A DNA stretch of 64,000 nucleotides from NCBI GenBank assembly GCA_964648115.1, contig CAZYME010000005.1:1-64000 (forward strand), given 5' to 3'. Within the stretch, counting starts at the first letter, position 1. Each line of letters begins with the position of its first letter. Shown piece by piece: positions 8,006-17,691 of this stretch. This stretch comes from CAZYME01 sp964648115. Lineage in GTDB: Bacteria > Pseudomonadota > Gammaproteobacteria > Legionellales > Legionellaceae. Below the pieces are notes generated by a model that was not told the origin of the DNA, made no database searches, and saw only the letters and a program-made list of their open reading frames with translations. A program made the translations under genes and the position numbers.

Positions 8006-10315
8006 TCATGAATGCACATTATACCCATTTGCTCTTGTGGGGGCAGCGGGCAAATCAGTAGCGGCGGTTGCAAAAATAGCAGTATGCTTCATAGCGCCAA
8101 CTGACGCTATGCGAGGTTTTTCTGCAAGTGTAGCTGCAGCTTTACCTTCAAACACCTCATATTCTTCTTGAATCTTAGTTTTTAATTGAATCCTAATGGT
8201 AGGCTTATAGCGCTCAAGCTCTATTGTTATATTTGCTCCTACATATAAATTTGTAGGATGCCCTGCCTCTGCCCCAATAATTCGATTATAACTTGAATTA
8301 AAAATATGCCCGACCTTCCTAAGCCAATAATCCATATAGCCGTGAGGTGGATGTGTTGTCGGATCATCAGTGAAAGGACTCGATAATGGAACAGAGCTTG
8401 CGCATGCAGTATCCTGTGGGTAAAGTCGAGATTGAAACCATAAGGCAATTTTTTCTAAATCCATATCTGCCAACGTGAGTTTCTTATCTGGATTTAAATT
8501 TAAAACAATGACATCCGTAGACTCTTCGCTACAGCGGACAATAATTTTAAATTGGTCTAACGAGTTGAAGGTGTGGTATTGAGAGCAGCCAGGTGTTGTT
8601 AAACCTTTATAAATTGTATTAATCCCTTCAATCAATGATTCTAGCCCTAGATCTTGCATTAGGATTTGTTCAGAATCGCTGATCGCTTGAGGGTTTTTAT
8701 AAAAATTATACTTATTCTCAGATGGATTATTTCGCAGATAATCAATTATGTATGGCAAGCAAAATGTTAATTCTTGCTCAAGAAGGATATCTTCACCTTT
8801 TTTTAAGTTGTAGCCTGGTACTCTGGCCTTTTTTAATATTGGGAGCGCTTTTAGGAAATTAGTAAGATTAGAGTATACGCCAGCCATATTAAGGAGAATA
8901 TGGTTGGTTAATACCATATTGCTCATTAAATCATTAACCGTTAACAATAACTGTGGCAGAGGATTACCCTGTTGATTTGAAAAAATTCGCTGTGTATAAA
9001 AAGGAGAAACCAGTTCGGAAAAGATAAAAAAATAGCCGGATATGCTAGCTAAGGTTCGATTATACATTTTTTCGAGCAGTCGCGATTGAAACTCTTCAAA
9101 TAATTTTTGATGATCTGGATCGCTTTTATCTAATAAACTTCTTGCGATTTTATTAGCATAGGGTAGAAGGTATCGAATAACCCCTTGGCTCCCAGCATCT
9201 AAATTCTCAGCCAATGAGGCATGCTTCATATCTTCAGATATACTTAGCAATTCTTCAAGCGCCGCCTGCGCATGATCAGATTTAGAGCCTGATGGTGTGG
9301 CTTTCATCCCCTGTATTCTTTCAAGAAATTCGTGGTTATATTTTAAAACCTCGAAGGCCATAGATAATACTGTGCACCACCCAATAGAAAAATGATCATG
9401 ATTTCCAGTGAAACTAATACCGTGACTTCTTGCAAGCCTAAGTTTTACTGTATCGCCCATATTATGAGGGCTTGGTAATGCCCCAAAGCTATCAGGACTT
9501 TGATAATATAGATTGCTGGTTACAAAGTCTGAAAAAATTCCGCTCTTTTCAGCGCTGCTAACTAAATTAACAATCCCCGTCTCTTGAGCTCTGTCAAACA
9601 AAACTTCTTCAAAGATAATAGCTTCTGGGTAGTGTTTACGAACATAACCATACAAAGCCTCTCTAACATCCGGGGTTAAATGAGAGGCTGCATCGATCCT
9701 TAGCCCCGCAAAGCCGTACCCATCTTTAGGATCCAATAATAATTTAATTACCCTGTGCATATATGCAATAACTTCTTGTCCTGTTTCAGTTAGTTGCGCT
9801 TTTTCATCGGTAAATTCATATTCGATAATATCTTTGATTTTTTTCCCGCCGCTGAACCACTCTGGTCTTTTTGCAAGCAGTGATGCATTTTCACTAACAT
9901 GTTTCCATACAAAATCAGCCAACACGGAAAAGCCTCTCATATTTGCGGCATTATTGATTTCACGCATCCTAGCTACAGAGAGATCGGGTCTATTGTGTTT
10001 TAAGGGATTATCAGGAGCATAAAGGCTGCTGTACAGGGCTGTGGCAACGCCGGTATCTAAATCTGTTCTATAGCAAATTGATTCTGGCGCGACCCTAGAA
10101 ATAGGGTTTAACCATGCGTGCGTAAACCCCATCGATTCCGCCTTAGCGATGCACTCTTGAAGAGCAAGTGTGGCATCCACAACCCCTTCAATTTGAGGCG
10201 GTGGTAAGATGTTAACCGCAATAAACCTGCTCTTAGGGTTAAATGCGGGCTCGTCTTGACCTAAAGGCATGTAAAGCAACCTATGCAAATATTTAATAGT
10301 TTGCGATGATATCAT
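8006..10315 (-). CDS. GH13 (alpha-amylase / GlgE-like) family protein
   Basis: A 769-residue cytosolic-looking protein with an alpha-amylase TIM barrel in its N-terminal half. All four classical regions can be read: GFSVLADFVWKHV (128-140), GLRIDAASHL with nucleophile Asp208, IFEEVL with Glu236/237 as acid/base, and SFTGNHDHFS with Asp307. KRPEWF (149-154) and the order of motifs recall the maltosyltransferase GlgE subgroup. The region beyond about 310 is long, helical and not recognisable to me. No signal peptide is seen, so it acts in the cytosol or is exported by a non-Sec route. No glycogen genes are nearby. Function is inferred from the catalytic motifs only. Confidence 0.72.
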   Translation of the reverse strand: MISSQTIKYLHRLLYMPLGQDEPAFNPKSRFIAVNILPPPQIEGVVDATLALQECIAKAESMGFTHAWLNPISRVAPESICYRTDLDTGVATALYSSLYAPDNPLKHNRPDLSVARMREINNAANMRGFSVLADFVWKHVSENASLLAKRPEWFSGGKKIKDIIEYEFTDEKAQLTETGQEVIAYMHRVIKLLLDPKDGYGFAGLRIDAASHLTPDVREALYGYVRKHYPEAIIFEEVLFDRAQETGIVNLVSSAEKSGIFSDFVTSNLYYQSPDSFGALPSPHNMGDTVKLRLARSHGISFTGNHDHFSIGWCTVLSMAFEVLKYNHEFLERIQGMKATPSGSKSDHAQAALEELLSISEDMKHASLAENLDAGSQGVIRYLLPYANKIARSLLDKSDPDHQKLFEEFQSRLLEKMYNRTLASISGYFFIFSELVSPFYTQRIFSNQQGNPLPQLLLTVNDLMSNMVLTNHILLNMAGVYSNLTNFLKALPILKKARVPGYNLKKGEDILLEQELTFCLPYIIDYLRNNPSENKYNFYKNPQAISDSEQILMQDLGLESLIEGINTIYKGLTTPGCSQYHTFNSLDQFKIIVRCSEESTDVIVLNLNPDKKLTLADMDLEKIALWFQSRLYPQDTACASSVPLSSPFTDDPTTHPPHGYMDYWLRKVGHIFNSSYNRIIGAEAGHPTNLYVGANITIELERYKPTIRIQLKTKIQEEYEVFEGKAAATLAEKPRIASVGAMKHTAIFATAATDLPAAPTRANGYNVHS

Positions 10316-10435
10316 GCTGGCTGTAAATTATCCACTATGACTTATTTGTATTCCATATGGTTTGTGAGTTTAGGGTATATCCATACCATCTAATAATCGT
10401 TATACTTTTGACTCTACTGCTTACACGATTTTTCA

Positions 10436-11314
10436 ATGGCAAAATACATTCAGCATAAAAGGATAGCGCTGTTTTTTATTGCTCCTCAATTATTGGTTAC
10501 CCTACTATTTTTCATTTGGCCGGCATGTAGTGCTGTAGTGCAATCGCTCTATTTCAGTGATGCATTTGGTTTGCACCAGTATTTTGCGGGGTTAGGTAAT
10601 TTTACTGATTTGTTGCATAGCTCTGATTATGGCGTTGCTGTATTGGTTACAGCTGTTATTGCATTGTCTATCACTATTTTGACCATGGCTGCAGGCCTTG
10701 CTTTAGCTGTATTGGTGAGTGGAAGGCGTAAAAGTCAACAATTGTATAAAGCCCTCCTGCTTTGGCCCTACGCGGTAGCTCCTGCTGTTGCAGCTATATT
10801 ATGGCGATTTTTGTGTCATCCAACATTAGGGTGGGTGACTAATGTTTTACAATCGGTTGGTATTGATTTTAATTACCTCATTCACGCAAAACAGGCATTG
10901 TTAGTTGTGATTATGACTGCGAGCTGGCAACAGTTTAGTTATAATTTTTTATTTTTTTATGCGGCGCTCAAAATGATTCCTAAAGAGCTTATTGAAGCGG
11001 CCATCATAGATGGCGCATCGCCGTGGCGCAGGTTTTGGCAAATTATCTTTCCCCTGCTATCTCCAACCACCTTTTTTTTGCTGGTTATGAATCTTATCTA
11101 CTCTTTTTTTGATACATTTGGCATCATTCATGTAATGACAAATGGTGGCCCAGGCTACAGCACAACCACATTAATATATAAAGTGTATAAAGATGGGTTT
11201 GTAGGCATGGATCCAGGCAGTTCTTCAGCACAATCAGTGATGTTAATGATAATTGTGATAAGCCTAACGTTGTTGCAATTTCGTTATCTTGATAGAAGGG
11301 TGCATTACGGATGA
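10436..11314 (+). CDS. ugpA: ABC sugar / glycerol-3-phosphate permease, UgpA-type
   Basis: Inner-membrane permease subunit of a carbohydrate (CUT1) ABC importer, 292 residues with six predicted membrane spans. The EAA loop that docks on the ATPase is EAAIIDGASPWRRFWQIIFP. The start ATG at 10436 fits the usual short cytoplasmic N-terminus (MAKYIQHKRIALFFIAPQLL) although no good ribosome site precedes it. It heads ugpA-ugpE-ugpC. The closest match in style is the sn-glycerol-3-phosphate importer, but substrate specificity cannot be read here, and no periplasmic binding protein gene is adjacent. Confidence 0.85.
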   Translation: MAKYIQHKRIALFFIAPQLLVTLLFFIWPACSAVVQSLYFSDAFGLHQYFAGLGNFTDLLHSSDYGVAVLVTAVIALSITILTMAAGLALAVLVSGRRKSQQLYKALLLWPYAVAPAVAAILWRFLCHPTLGWVTNVLQSVGIDFNYLIHAKQALLVVIMTASWQQFSYNFLFFYAALKMIPKELIEAAIIDGASPWRRFWQIIFPLLSPTTFFLLVMNLIYSFFDTFGIIHVMTNGGPGYSTTTLIYKVYKDGFVGMDPGSSSAQSVMLMIIVISLTLLQFRYLDRRVHYG

Positions 11315-11318
11315 AATC

Positions 11319-12341
11319 ATGAGCCATGGGCATATCGCCCAAGCAGGCGGAGTACCAAAATTACTAGGGTCTGTTGACAATTGCCCTATAACCCACGCTA
11401 CGCCTACGTCCCGCGGTTCATCCGCGGCATCCATGGATCCCGCGGATGAACCGCGGGACGTCGGGGTAGGTGTGAATTGTCAACAGACCCTAATATCATG
11501 GCAACAGCTTGTGAGCACAACTATGCGCCTGTACCCACATGTTTTACTCTGTGCTTTTATTGCTCTTATGTTCCTCCCGCTCTACCTTGCCTTGGTTGCA
11601 GCAAGTCATAACTCGGTTGATATGATGCAAGCCCCATTACCCATTTGGCCTGGGAAAATGTTATGGTCGAATATATATACCGTGCTGAGTGACGGGTTGG
11701 CAGTAACGAATGGCGAGCCTGTGGCACACATGTTGGTCAATAGCTTATTAATGGCCATCCTGATTGCCGCCGGTAAGGTTGCGCTGGCTTTAGGCTCAGC
11801 ATTTGCGTTAGTGTATTTTGCTTTTCCACTAAAAAAATTGTGCTTTGCCTTGATTTTTTCAACCATGATGTTGCCTGTTGAGGTACGTATTGTGCCTACA
11901 TTTCAAGTAGTAGCATCATTTGGGTGGTTAAATTCGTTGGCTGGGTTAACGTTGCCATTAATGGCTTCAGCAACAGCTACTTTTTTATTTAGGCAATTTT
12001 TTAAAACGGTACAAGGAGAGCTCGTGGATGCAGCCAAATTAGATGGAGCAGGTCCATTACGGTTCTTTATTGATATTCTTTTGCCATTGTCTAAACCGCA
12101 AATTGCAGCTTTATTTATTATTATGTTTGTTTATGGTTGGAATCAGTACCTTTGGCCATTGGTAATCACTACGAATCCAAACATGGCAACCATAGTAATG
12201 GGGATTCATTATTTAGCAGGGGTCGCTGATCAAGTTCCACAATGGAATTACATCATGACGGTAGCACTGATAGCTTTGTTGCCACCGTGCCTTGTCGTTA
12301 TAACGCTACAACGTTGGTTTGAAAAAGGATTGGGGGACTAG
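11319..12341 (+). CDS. ugpE: ABC sugar / glycerol-3-phosphate permease, UgpE-type, with in-frame MITE
   Basis: Second permease subunit, six predicted spans, with EAA loop LVDAAKLDGAGPLRFFIDIL. The frame is open from the ATG at 11319, but residues about 17-58 are encoded by an inserted mobile element (11365-11492). Without it the protein would read MSHGHIAQAGGVPKLL joined directly to ISWQQLVSTTMRLYP. The insertion adds 126 bases (42 codons) and no stop. Alternatively translation may begin after the element, at GTG 11511 or ATG 11523, which gives an N-terminus more like other UgpE proteins. The function of the core (from about 11523) looks intact. It ends on the ugpC start codon. Confidence 0.85.
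   Translation: MSHGHIAQAGGVPKLLGSVDNCPITHATPTSRGSSAASMDPADEPRDVGVGVNCQQTLISWQQLVSTTMRLYPHVLLCAFIALMFLPLYLALVAASHNSVDMMQAPLPIWPGKMLWSNIYTVLSDGLAVTNGEPVAHMLVNSLLMAILIAAGKVALALGSAFALVYFAFPLKKLCFALIFSTMMLPVEVRIVPTFQVVASFGWLNSLAGLTLPLMASATATFLFRQFFKTVQGELVDAAKLDGAGPLRFFIDILLPLSKPQIAALFIIMFVYGWNQYLWPLVITTNPNMATIVMGIHYLAGVADQVPQWNYIMTVALIALLPPCLVVITLQRWFEKGLGD
11365..11492. mobile_element. MITE-like palindromic element with TA target duplication
   Basis: The ends are 16-bp perfect inverted repeats, GGGTCTGTTGACAATT at 11367-11382 and AATTGTCAACAGACCC at 11475-11490, flanked by TA on both sides (11365-11366, 11491-11492). A TA duplication is typical of IS630/Tc1-mariner elements. The interior is a second large palindrome around the hairpin at 11438-11458 (TCCCGCGG-ATGAA-CCGCGGGA). 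The element is 124 bp and encodes no transposase. Element plus one TA is 126 bp, so the ugpE frame survives. Confidence 0.88.
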
Positions 12342-13432
12342 TGGCCACAGTAAATATGATCTCTGTCAGCAAATCTTATGATAGCAACCGCATTTTACAT
12401 AATGTAGATATCAATATTGAAAAAGGGGAGTTCGTAGCAGTTGTAGGGCCCTCAGGTTGTGGCAAGTCCACGCTGTTACGTTTGGTTGCAGGGCTTGATT
12501 CTGTTTGCACCGGTAGCATTCTTATTAATAATAAATGCGTCAATAAAACTCCGCCTGCATCGCGAGATATGGCAATGGTGTTCCAAACCTATGCCCTTTA
12601 TCCTCACATGACTGTATATGACAATATGGCCTATGGCTTAAAAATGCGCGGAATGAAAAAAAATATAATAAATCAAAAAGTTAGTTCCGTGGCTAAGATG
12701 TTGCAGTTAGAGGAATATTTGCATAGAAAGCCAATTATGCTATCAGGTGGACAACGTCAACGTGTAGCAATGGGGAGAGCGATTGTTCGTTCACCCGCAG
12801 TATTTTTATTTGATGAACCATTATCAAACTTGGATGCTAAATTACGCACTGAAATGCGCCATGAAATAAAAAAATTACATCAAGAGCTAAACACAACATG
12901 TTTGTATGTAACACATGATCAAACTGAGGCGATGACCTTAGCGGATCGCGTGGTTGTTTTAAATAAAGGCCAAGTAGAGCAGATAGGGGCACCTCGAGAG
13001 CTTTATCAATATCCCGCCACATTATTTGTTGCAAGTTTTATTGGGCATTATTCAATGAATTTTTTGCCCGCAAAAATAGACTTAAAACAGCAAGTTGTTA
13101 TTACTAGTACAGGCAACACCTTACCTCTTCCATCCTTGAAATACCAAGCTGCTTGCGGTGACTCAGTGATAGTGGGTATCAGACCTGAGCACCTCAATGT
13201 TACTGACCAATTAGGATTTAATTGTATTTTGGGAAATGTTGAGTTTGTTGATGATATGGGTGCCGATAAATTAATCCAGATGAATACAACTTATGGAAAT
13301 ATGCGCCTATCAGTCCGGGTTTCTGGTGATAAGCAATTAAATGGTCATGAGCTATTGGTAGAGATGGAATTGGGCAAAGCTAGTTTATTTTGCGAAAAAA
13401 CAGGGAAGCGGCTAGGAGGATGGGGTGAGTAA
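12341..13432 (+). CDS. ugpC: ABC transporter ATPase, UgpC/MalK-type
   Basis: The ATP-hydrolysing subunit that drives the UgpA/UgpE importer. Starting at the GTG at 12341, which overlaps the ugpE stop, it has 363 residues. Walker A is GPSGCGKST (about 37-45), the Q-loop region is AMVFQTYALYPHMTV, the ABC signature is LSGGQRQRVAMGRA, Walker B is VFLFDEPLSNLDA and the switch histidine lies in YVTHDQTEA. The C-terminal third is a TOBE/OB regulatory domain with the typical VIVGIRPEHL. It overlaps the next gene by 8 bases, extending the operon. Confidence 0.92.
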   Translation: MATVNMISVSKSYDSNRILHNVDINIEKGEFVAVVGPSGCGKSTLLRLVAGLDSVCTGSILINNKCVNKTPPASRDMAMVFQTYALYPHMTVYDNMAYGLKMRGMKKNIINQKVSSVAKMLQLEEYLHRKPIMLSGGQRQRVAMGRAIVRSPAVFLFDEPLSNLDAKLRTEMRHEIKKLHQELNTTCLYVTHDQTEAMTLADRVVVLNKGQVEQIGAPRELYQYPATLFVASFIGHYSMNFLPAKIDLKQQVVITSTGNTLPLPSLKYQAACGDSVIVGIRPEHLNVTDQLGFNCILGNVEFVDDMGADKLIQMNTTYGNMRLSVRVSGDKQLNGHELLVEMELGKASLFCEKTGKRLGGWGE

Positions 13433-14300
13433 AAAAAATCAAAGCATGCGGGTTATTGATGCACCAATGTATACTTATTGGCAAGCTTTGTACATGTCGT
13501 TTTATTCAGGCCGGTTGTATGTTGATGTGGCCAAACGCTGGAGAGGCTTTGGGGTTTTATATTTGCTACTGGTAATAGCTATTACTTCAATTCCGCTATC
13601 AATGCGCATTGTTTATGATTTTAATCAGTATTTCGATGAGCAAATGATTTTACCTCTTACAAAAATACCTCCTTTATACGTACAAAATGGGGGAGTGGTA
13701 TTTGACAAACCGATGCCATTTTTTATAAAAAATAAAGCCGGTGCAGTTGTTGCTATTGTTGATACAACTGGAAAAGTAAAGAGCATAGATTCAACTTACC
13801 CGCAGCTAACCATTTTGATTACAAAAAATAAACTTTATTTTCGCCCCCCTAGATTTCATTTGTTTTTTGACGCACCTAAAGAAATGAGACCAGAAGATAC
13901 GTTTGTGCAGCCTTTAGACAAAGCTAGCAATGAAGTTTTTGATGCCAAGGCGTGGATTGCTTCAAGTGGGATCATGACACTAAAACGTATGACAGCGCTT
14001 TTTGTTTATCCACTGGTAATGATGTTTCTTTTTGGAATGTATGTAGTGCTTATGCTAGCTCTTGCTTTTCTTGGCCAGCTATTTGCGGTGATTATTTTTA
14101 AATTTAAAATGCCGTATAAAATGGCTGCTCGTGTATTTTTAGTTGCATCTACAGTGCAAATTGTTGTTTTTTTTACATTGCTTACCAGCAATGTTGTGAT
14201 TCCTGGCATAGGGTTTTTATATATGGTATTGCTTGCAGTCTACTTTAATTACGGAATATTATGCGTCAAACGCGAAAGTACTAAGATGGTGCGGCAGTGA
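13425..14300 (+). CDS. DUF1189-like inner-membrane protein
   Basis: A 291-residue membrane protein resembling the DUF1189 family (unknown function). It starts with GTG at 13425 behind a strong AGGAGG inside the end of ugpC. One hydrophobic span lies near 42-60, a periplasmic-type loop of about 130 residues follows (with VYDFNQYFDEQM and FFIKNKAGAVVAIVDTTG), and then come three or four C-terminal spans (about 190-280). It is translationally coupled to ugpC and to the hydrolase downstream, so it is probably part of the same operon. Its role cannot be stated. Confidence 0.75.
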   Translation: MSKKNQSMRVIDAPMYTYWQALYMSFYSGRLYVDVAKRWRGFGVLYLLLVIAITSIPLSMRIVYDFNQYFDEQMILPLTKIPPLYVQNGGVVFDKPMPFFIKNKAGAVVAIVDTTGKVKSIDSTYPQLTILITKNKLYFRPPRFHLFFDAPKEMRPEDTFVQPLDKASNEVFDAKAWIASSGIMTLKRMTALFVYPLVMMFLFGMYVVLMLALAFLGQLFAVIIFKFKMPYKMAARVFLVASTVQIVVFFTLLTSNVVIPGIGFLYMVLLAVYFNYGILCVKRESTKMVRQ

Positions 14301-15085
14301 CGGATGTATTGCATTTTGCTCATGGCAATGGTTTTCCGTCACCATGCTATAAGCAATTGTTACAGCAGTTAGGAAATCGATTTGACATTTGTTTCATTGA
14401 TCGTGTAGGTCATTCACCACAATTTCCCGTCAGTGAAAATTGGCATAATTTAGCCAGTGAAGTGATTGAAAGCATTAAGACGCAAGCATCACAACCCGTT
14501 ATCGCGCTTGGGCACTCATTAGGCGGGATTTTAAGTTTGCTAGCAGCACTTGAACAGCCATCGTTATTCCGTGCTGTTATTTTATTAGATTCGCCATTAC
14601 TGGGCCGCTTGAAATCAAATATCATTCGTTTTTCTAAAGCATTAGGTATGATAGATCGCTTAACACCCGCATATCGCAGTCGTGAAAGACGTCAGCATTG
14701 GGAGAGCCGCGAGCAAGCTTTAACGTATTTAAAAAGCAGAAAATTATTTAAAGCATTTACCGAAGCCTGTTTGAACGACTATATTGATTATGGGATGCAA
14801 AAAAACGCAGAGGGCTATTCACTAAGATTCGATCGTAAAATAGAATACCAAATTTACCGTACTATCCCGCATATACTGCACCAGTATGAAGGAAAATTGC
14901 AGATCCCTACAGCATTGATTTACGGTAGTAAAAGTACAGTAGTTGATCGCTTAGATTTGCGCTACATGAAAAAGCATTATGGTATAAAAAGCTTTGAAAC
15001 CAAAGGTACGCATATGTTTCCAATGGAAGAACCAATTGCGGCCGCTAATCTGATATTGGAAGTAGTGGATAAATTATTAAAATAA
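14297..15085 (+). CDS. Alpha/beta-fold hydrolase
   Basis: A 262-residue serine hydrolase beginning at the GTG at 14297, which overlaps the previous stop. The nucleophile elbow is ALGHSLGG with Ser74. The oxyanion-hole motif is HFAHGNGFPS at the N-terminus. The general base is probably His239 in TKGTHMFPMEEP, with an Asp in YGSKSTVVDRLD. No signal peptide is present, so it acts in the cytosol. Sitting between a transporter operon and an acyl-CoA dehydrogenase, an esterase or thioesterase role in lipid use is plausible but unproven. Confidence 0.82.
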   Translation: MTDVLHFAHGNGFPSPCYKQLLQQLGNRFDICFIDRVGHSPQFPVSENWHNLASEVIESIKTQASQPVIALGHSLGGILSLLAALEQPSLFRAVILLDSPLLGRLKSNIIRFSKALGMIDRLTPAYRSRERRQHWESREQALTYLKSRKLFKAFTEACLNDYIDYGMQKNAEGYSLRFDRKIEYQIYRTIPHILHQYEGKLQIPTALIYGSKSTVVDRLDLRYMKKHYGIKSFETKGTHMFPMEEPIAAANLILEVVDKLLK

Positions 15086-15088
15086 TAT

Positions 15089-15121
15089 AGCCCGTATGAA
15101 GCGCAGCGGAATGCGGGGATT
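15089..15121. repeat. Short palindromic repeat, 'AGCCCGTATGGAGCG' family
   Basis: Copy reading TAGCCCGTATGAAGCGCAGC and ending GCGGGG, between the hydrolase stop and fadE. Confidence 0.65.
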
Positions 15122-15175
15122 AACCTGCTTAGCCATTCCACACGGCTAGAAACTCAAGCATTTAAGGAGAAAGAT

Positions 15176-17647
15176 GTGTTACATGGATTATTAGTTCTTG
15201 TTGTTATCGCCTCAATCGGCTTATTAATTTCCAAACAGGCTTCCATTTTAGTTTGGACAATTAGCTATGCAATTATTGCATCTTTAGTAATGCAATACGG
15301 CTCCCCTGGTTTTCTGCTTCAGTCCATTTTATGGCTTATTTTGGCGGTATTTGCTCTGGGAGCCATAAACCCAATACGTAGAAATTTATTCTCACGGCAT
15401 CTTTTCCAATTGATCAGTAAAACAATGCCAAAAATGTCTGCGACTGAACGAGAGGCATTAGAAGCTGGCAGCGTTAGTTGGGAAGGGGACTTATTTAGTG
15501 GCGCTCCTGATTTCACAGTCTTACATAATGCACCTGCAGTAAAATTAACAGATGAAGAGAGCGCCTTTTTGGAGGGGCCTACTAACACCCTATGCCGAAT
15601 GCTAGATGATTGGGACATTACGCATAACCGCATGGATTTACCACCAGAGGTGTGGGCTTACATTAAAGAACAAAAATTCCTCGGAATGATTATTCCTAAA
15701 TCTTATGGCGGACTCGAATTTTCAGCTACAGCACAGGCTTTTATTTTAGGAAGGCTCTATAGCCGTTCAATTACAGCAGCCACGACCATCTCCGTGCCTA
15801 ATTCTCTAGGGCCTGCTGAATTACTATTAAAATACGGAACGGAAGAGCAAAAGAATTACTATCTTCCTCGATTGGCCAATGGTCGTGAAATTCCATGCTT
15901 CGCACTTACTGGCCCTAATGCAGGTTCTGATGCAGCATCTATCCCAGATCAAGGGGTTGTTTGTCGCCAGTCTATTAATGGCGAAGAGGTTCTAGGCATG
16001 CGTTTAACTTGGAATAAACGCTATATTACTTTATGCCCAGTAGCGACTGTTATTGGTTTGGCTTTTAGGTTATTTGATCCTGAAAATTTACTTGGAAAAG
16101 GGCATGATGTTGGCATTAGTTGTGCTTTGATTCCAGCAAATACACCAGGTGTTATTAAAGGCCGACGCCATTTCCCTCTCAATACGGCTTTTCTTAATGG
16201 TCCAACTCAGGGTAAAGATGTTTTTGTTCCTATTGACACCTTAATAGGTGGGCCAGAAATGGCAGGCTGCGGCTGGCGAATGCTTATGGAGTGTTTAAGC
16301 GTTGGACGTGCAATTTCGTTACCATCAAGTGCGGCAGGAGGCTCACAAGCAGCGGCTTTAGGCAGCGGAGCTTATGCGCGAGTTCGGAAACAATTTAACC
16401 AATCGATTGGTAACTTTGAAGGAATCGAGGAGCCGCTTGCACGCATCGCGGGAAATGCGTACATAATCGATGCGGCACAGACAATGACTGCCGCAGCGAT
16501 TGATCATGGCGCTAAACCCGCTGTAGCAGGCGCTATATTAAAATACCACACTACGGAGCGTGCACGTCAAACCGCGATTGATGCTATGGATATTCACGGT
16601 GGGAAGGGAATTTGCCTTGGGCCGAAAAACTACTTAGCTCGTGGTTATCAAGGCGCGCCTATTAGTATTACCGTAGAAGGTGCAAATATATTATCGCGCA
16701 GTTTAATTATATTTGGGCAAGGTGCTATTCGTTGTCATCCCTATGTTTTGAGTGAAATTGAAAGTGTTAGAGATCATGATTTACAAAAATTTGATCGGGC
16801 ATTTTGGGGGCATGTAGGATTTGTTTTTGCCAATTTTTTTAAATCAATAGTATTCATATTCACCGATGGCCGTTTGACGAAGGCTCCAAGGGGCGCAACG
16901 CAGCGTTATTACCAATTGATTAATCGTTATAGCAGCAACTTAGCTTTCCTTGCTGACTTCTCAATGATCATGTTGGGAGGCGAATTAAAACGCAAAGAAA
17001 AACTATCTGCACGCTTGGGTGATCTGCTGAGTAATTTGTATCTTGCATCTGCTGTGTTGAAGCGCTTTCACCAAGATGGGGAGCCTGCTGCTGATCTACC
17101 ATTGGTTGAATGGAGTTGTCAGCATTTGTTCCATGAGTGTGCGTTAGCTGTTCAAGGGGTCATTGCTAATTTTCCATCTCGATGGGCGAGAATTGTATTA
17201 AAAATGGTACTGCAGCCCGTTGGGATTCAACATCGTAAACCATCGGATAAACTTGGGCAGCAATTAGCTCGCATATTGACAGAGCCTAGCCAAACTCGTA
17301 ATCGATTAACGCGGTTGGCTTTCCGTGAGGCTTCAGAAAATTGCCCACTAGGTAAGGTAGAGGAGGCATTTCTCAAAATTTGTGCTGTTGAGTTGGTTGA
17401 AAAAAAGGTTGGTCGCGCTGTTAAAATGGATAAGTTAAAAGCGTTAACGTTACTTGAGCAAATTGATGAAGCGGTGGCTAGTGCTGTTTTAAGTAAGGAA
17501 GAAGGGCAGTGTTTACGCGAGGCTGAATTAGCCAGGCAGCAGGTGATTGCAGTAGATGACTTTAGTAATGCGGATTTGTCTCATCAGGCAGACTCAAGTA
17601 AACAGAAGATCAACAACCAAGACAATGTAAGTATCGAAATGATATAG
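15176..17647 (+). CDS. fadE: Acyl-CoA dehydrogenase, FadE type
   Basis: FadE performs the first oxidation step of fatty-acid beta-oxidation, converting acyl-CoA to trans-2-enoyl-CoA with FAD. At 823 residues it matches the long gammaproteobacterial FadE class. Starting at the GTG at 15176 (AAGGAG seven bases upstream), it has two or three N-terminal hydrophobic segments (1-65). The dehydrogenase core follows: FLGMIIPKSYGGLEFSA, CFALTGPNAGSDAASIPD for FAD/substrate contact, and DIHGGKGICLGPKNYLARGYQ. The C-terminal third is the FadE-specific helical extension. The neighbouring hydrolase may supply or process acyl chains. Confidence 0.93.
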   Translation: MLHGLLVLVVIASIGLLISKQASILVWTISYAIIASLVMQYGSPGFLLQSILWLILAVFALGAINPIRRNLFSRHLFQLISKTMPKMSATEREALEAGSVSWEGDLFSGAPDFTVLHNAPAVKLTDEESAFLEGPTNTLCRMLDDWDITHNRMDLPPEVWAYIKEQKFLGMIIPKSYGGLEFSATAQAFILGRLYSRSITAATTISVPNSLGPAELLLKYGTEEQKNYYLPRLANGREIPCFALTGPNAGSDAASIPDQGVVCRQSINGEEVLGMRLTWNKRYITLCPVATVIGLAFRLFDPENLLGKGHDVGISCALIPANTPGVIKGRRHFPLNTAFLNGPTQGKDVFVPIDTLIGGPEMAGCGWRMLMECLSVGRAISLPSSAAGGSQAAALGSGAYARVRKQFNQSIGNFEGIEEPLARIAGNAYIIDAAQTMTAAAIDHGAKPAVAGAILKYHTTERARQTAIDAMDIHGGKGICLGPKNYLARGYQGAPISITVEGANILSRSLIIFGQGAIRCHPYVLSEIESVRDHDLQKFDRAFWGHVGFVFANFFKSIVFIFTDGRLTKAPRGATQRYYQLINRYSSNLAFLADFSMIMLGGELKRKEKLSARLGDLLSNLYLASAVLKRFHQDGEPAADLPLVEWSCQHLFHECALAVQGVIANFPSRWARIVLKMVLQPVGIQHRKPSDKLGQQLARILTEPSQTRNRLTRLAFREASENCPLGKVEEAFLKICAVELVEKKVGRAVKMDKLKALTLLEQIDEAVASAVLSKEEGQCLREAELARQQVIAVDDFSNADLSHQADSSKQKINNQDNVSIEMI

Positions 17648-17691
17648 CCAGAAAAGACAAAAATTCACCTCAAGAAAAACCGGATAATTAG

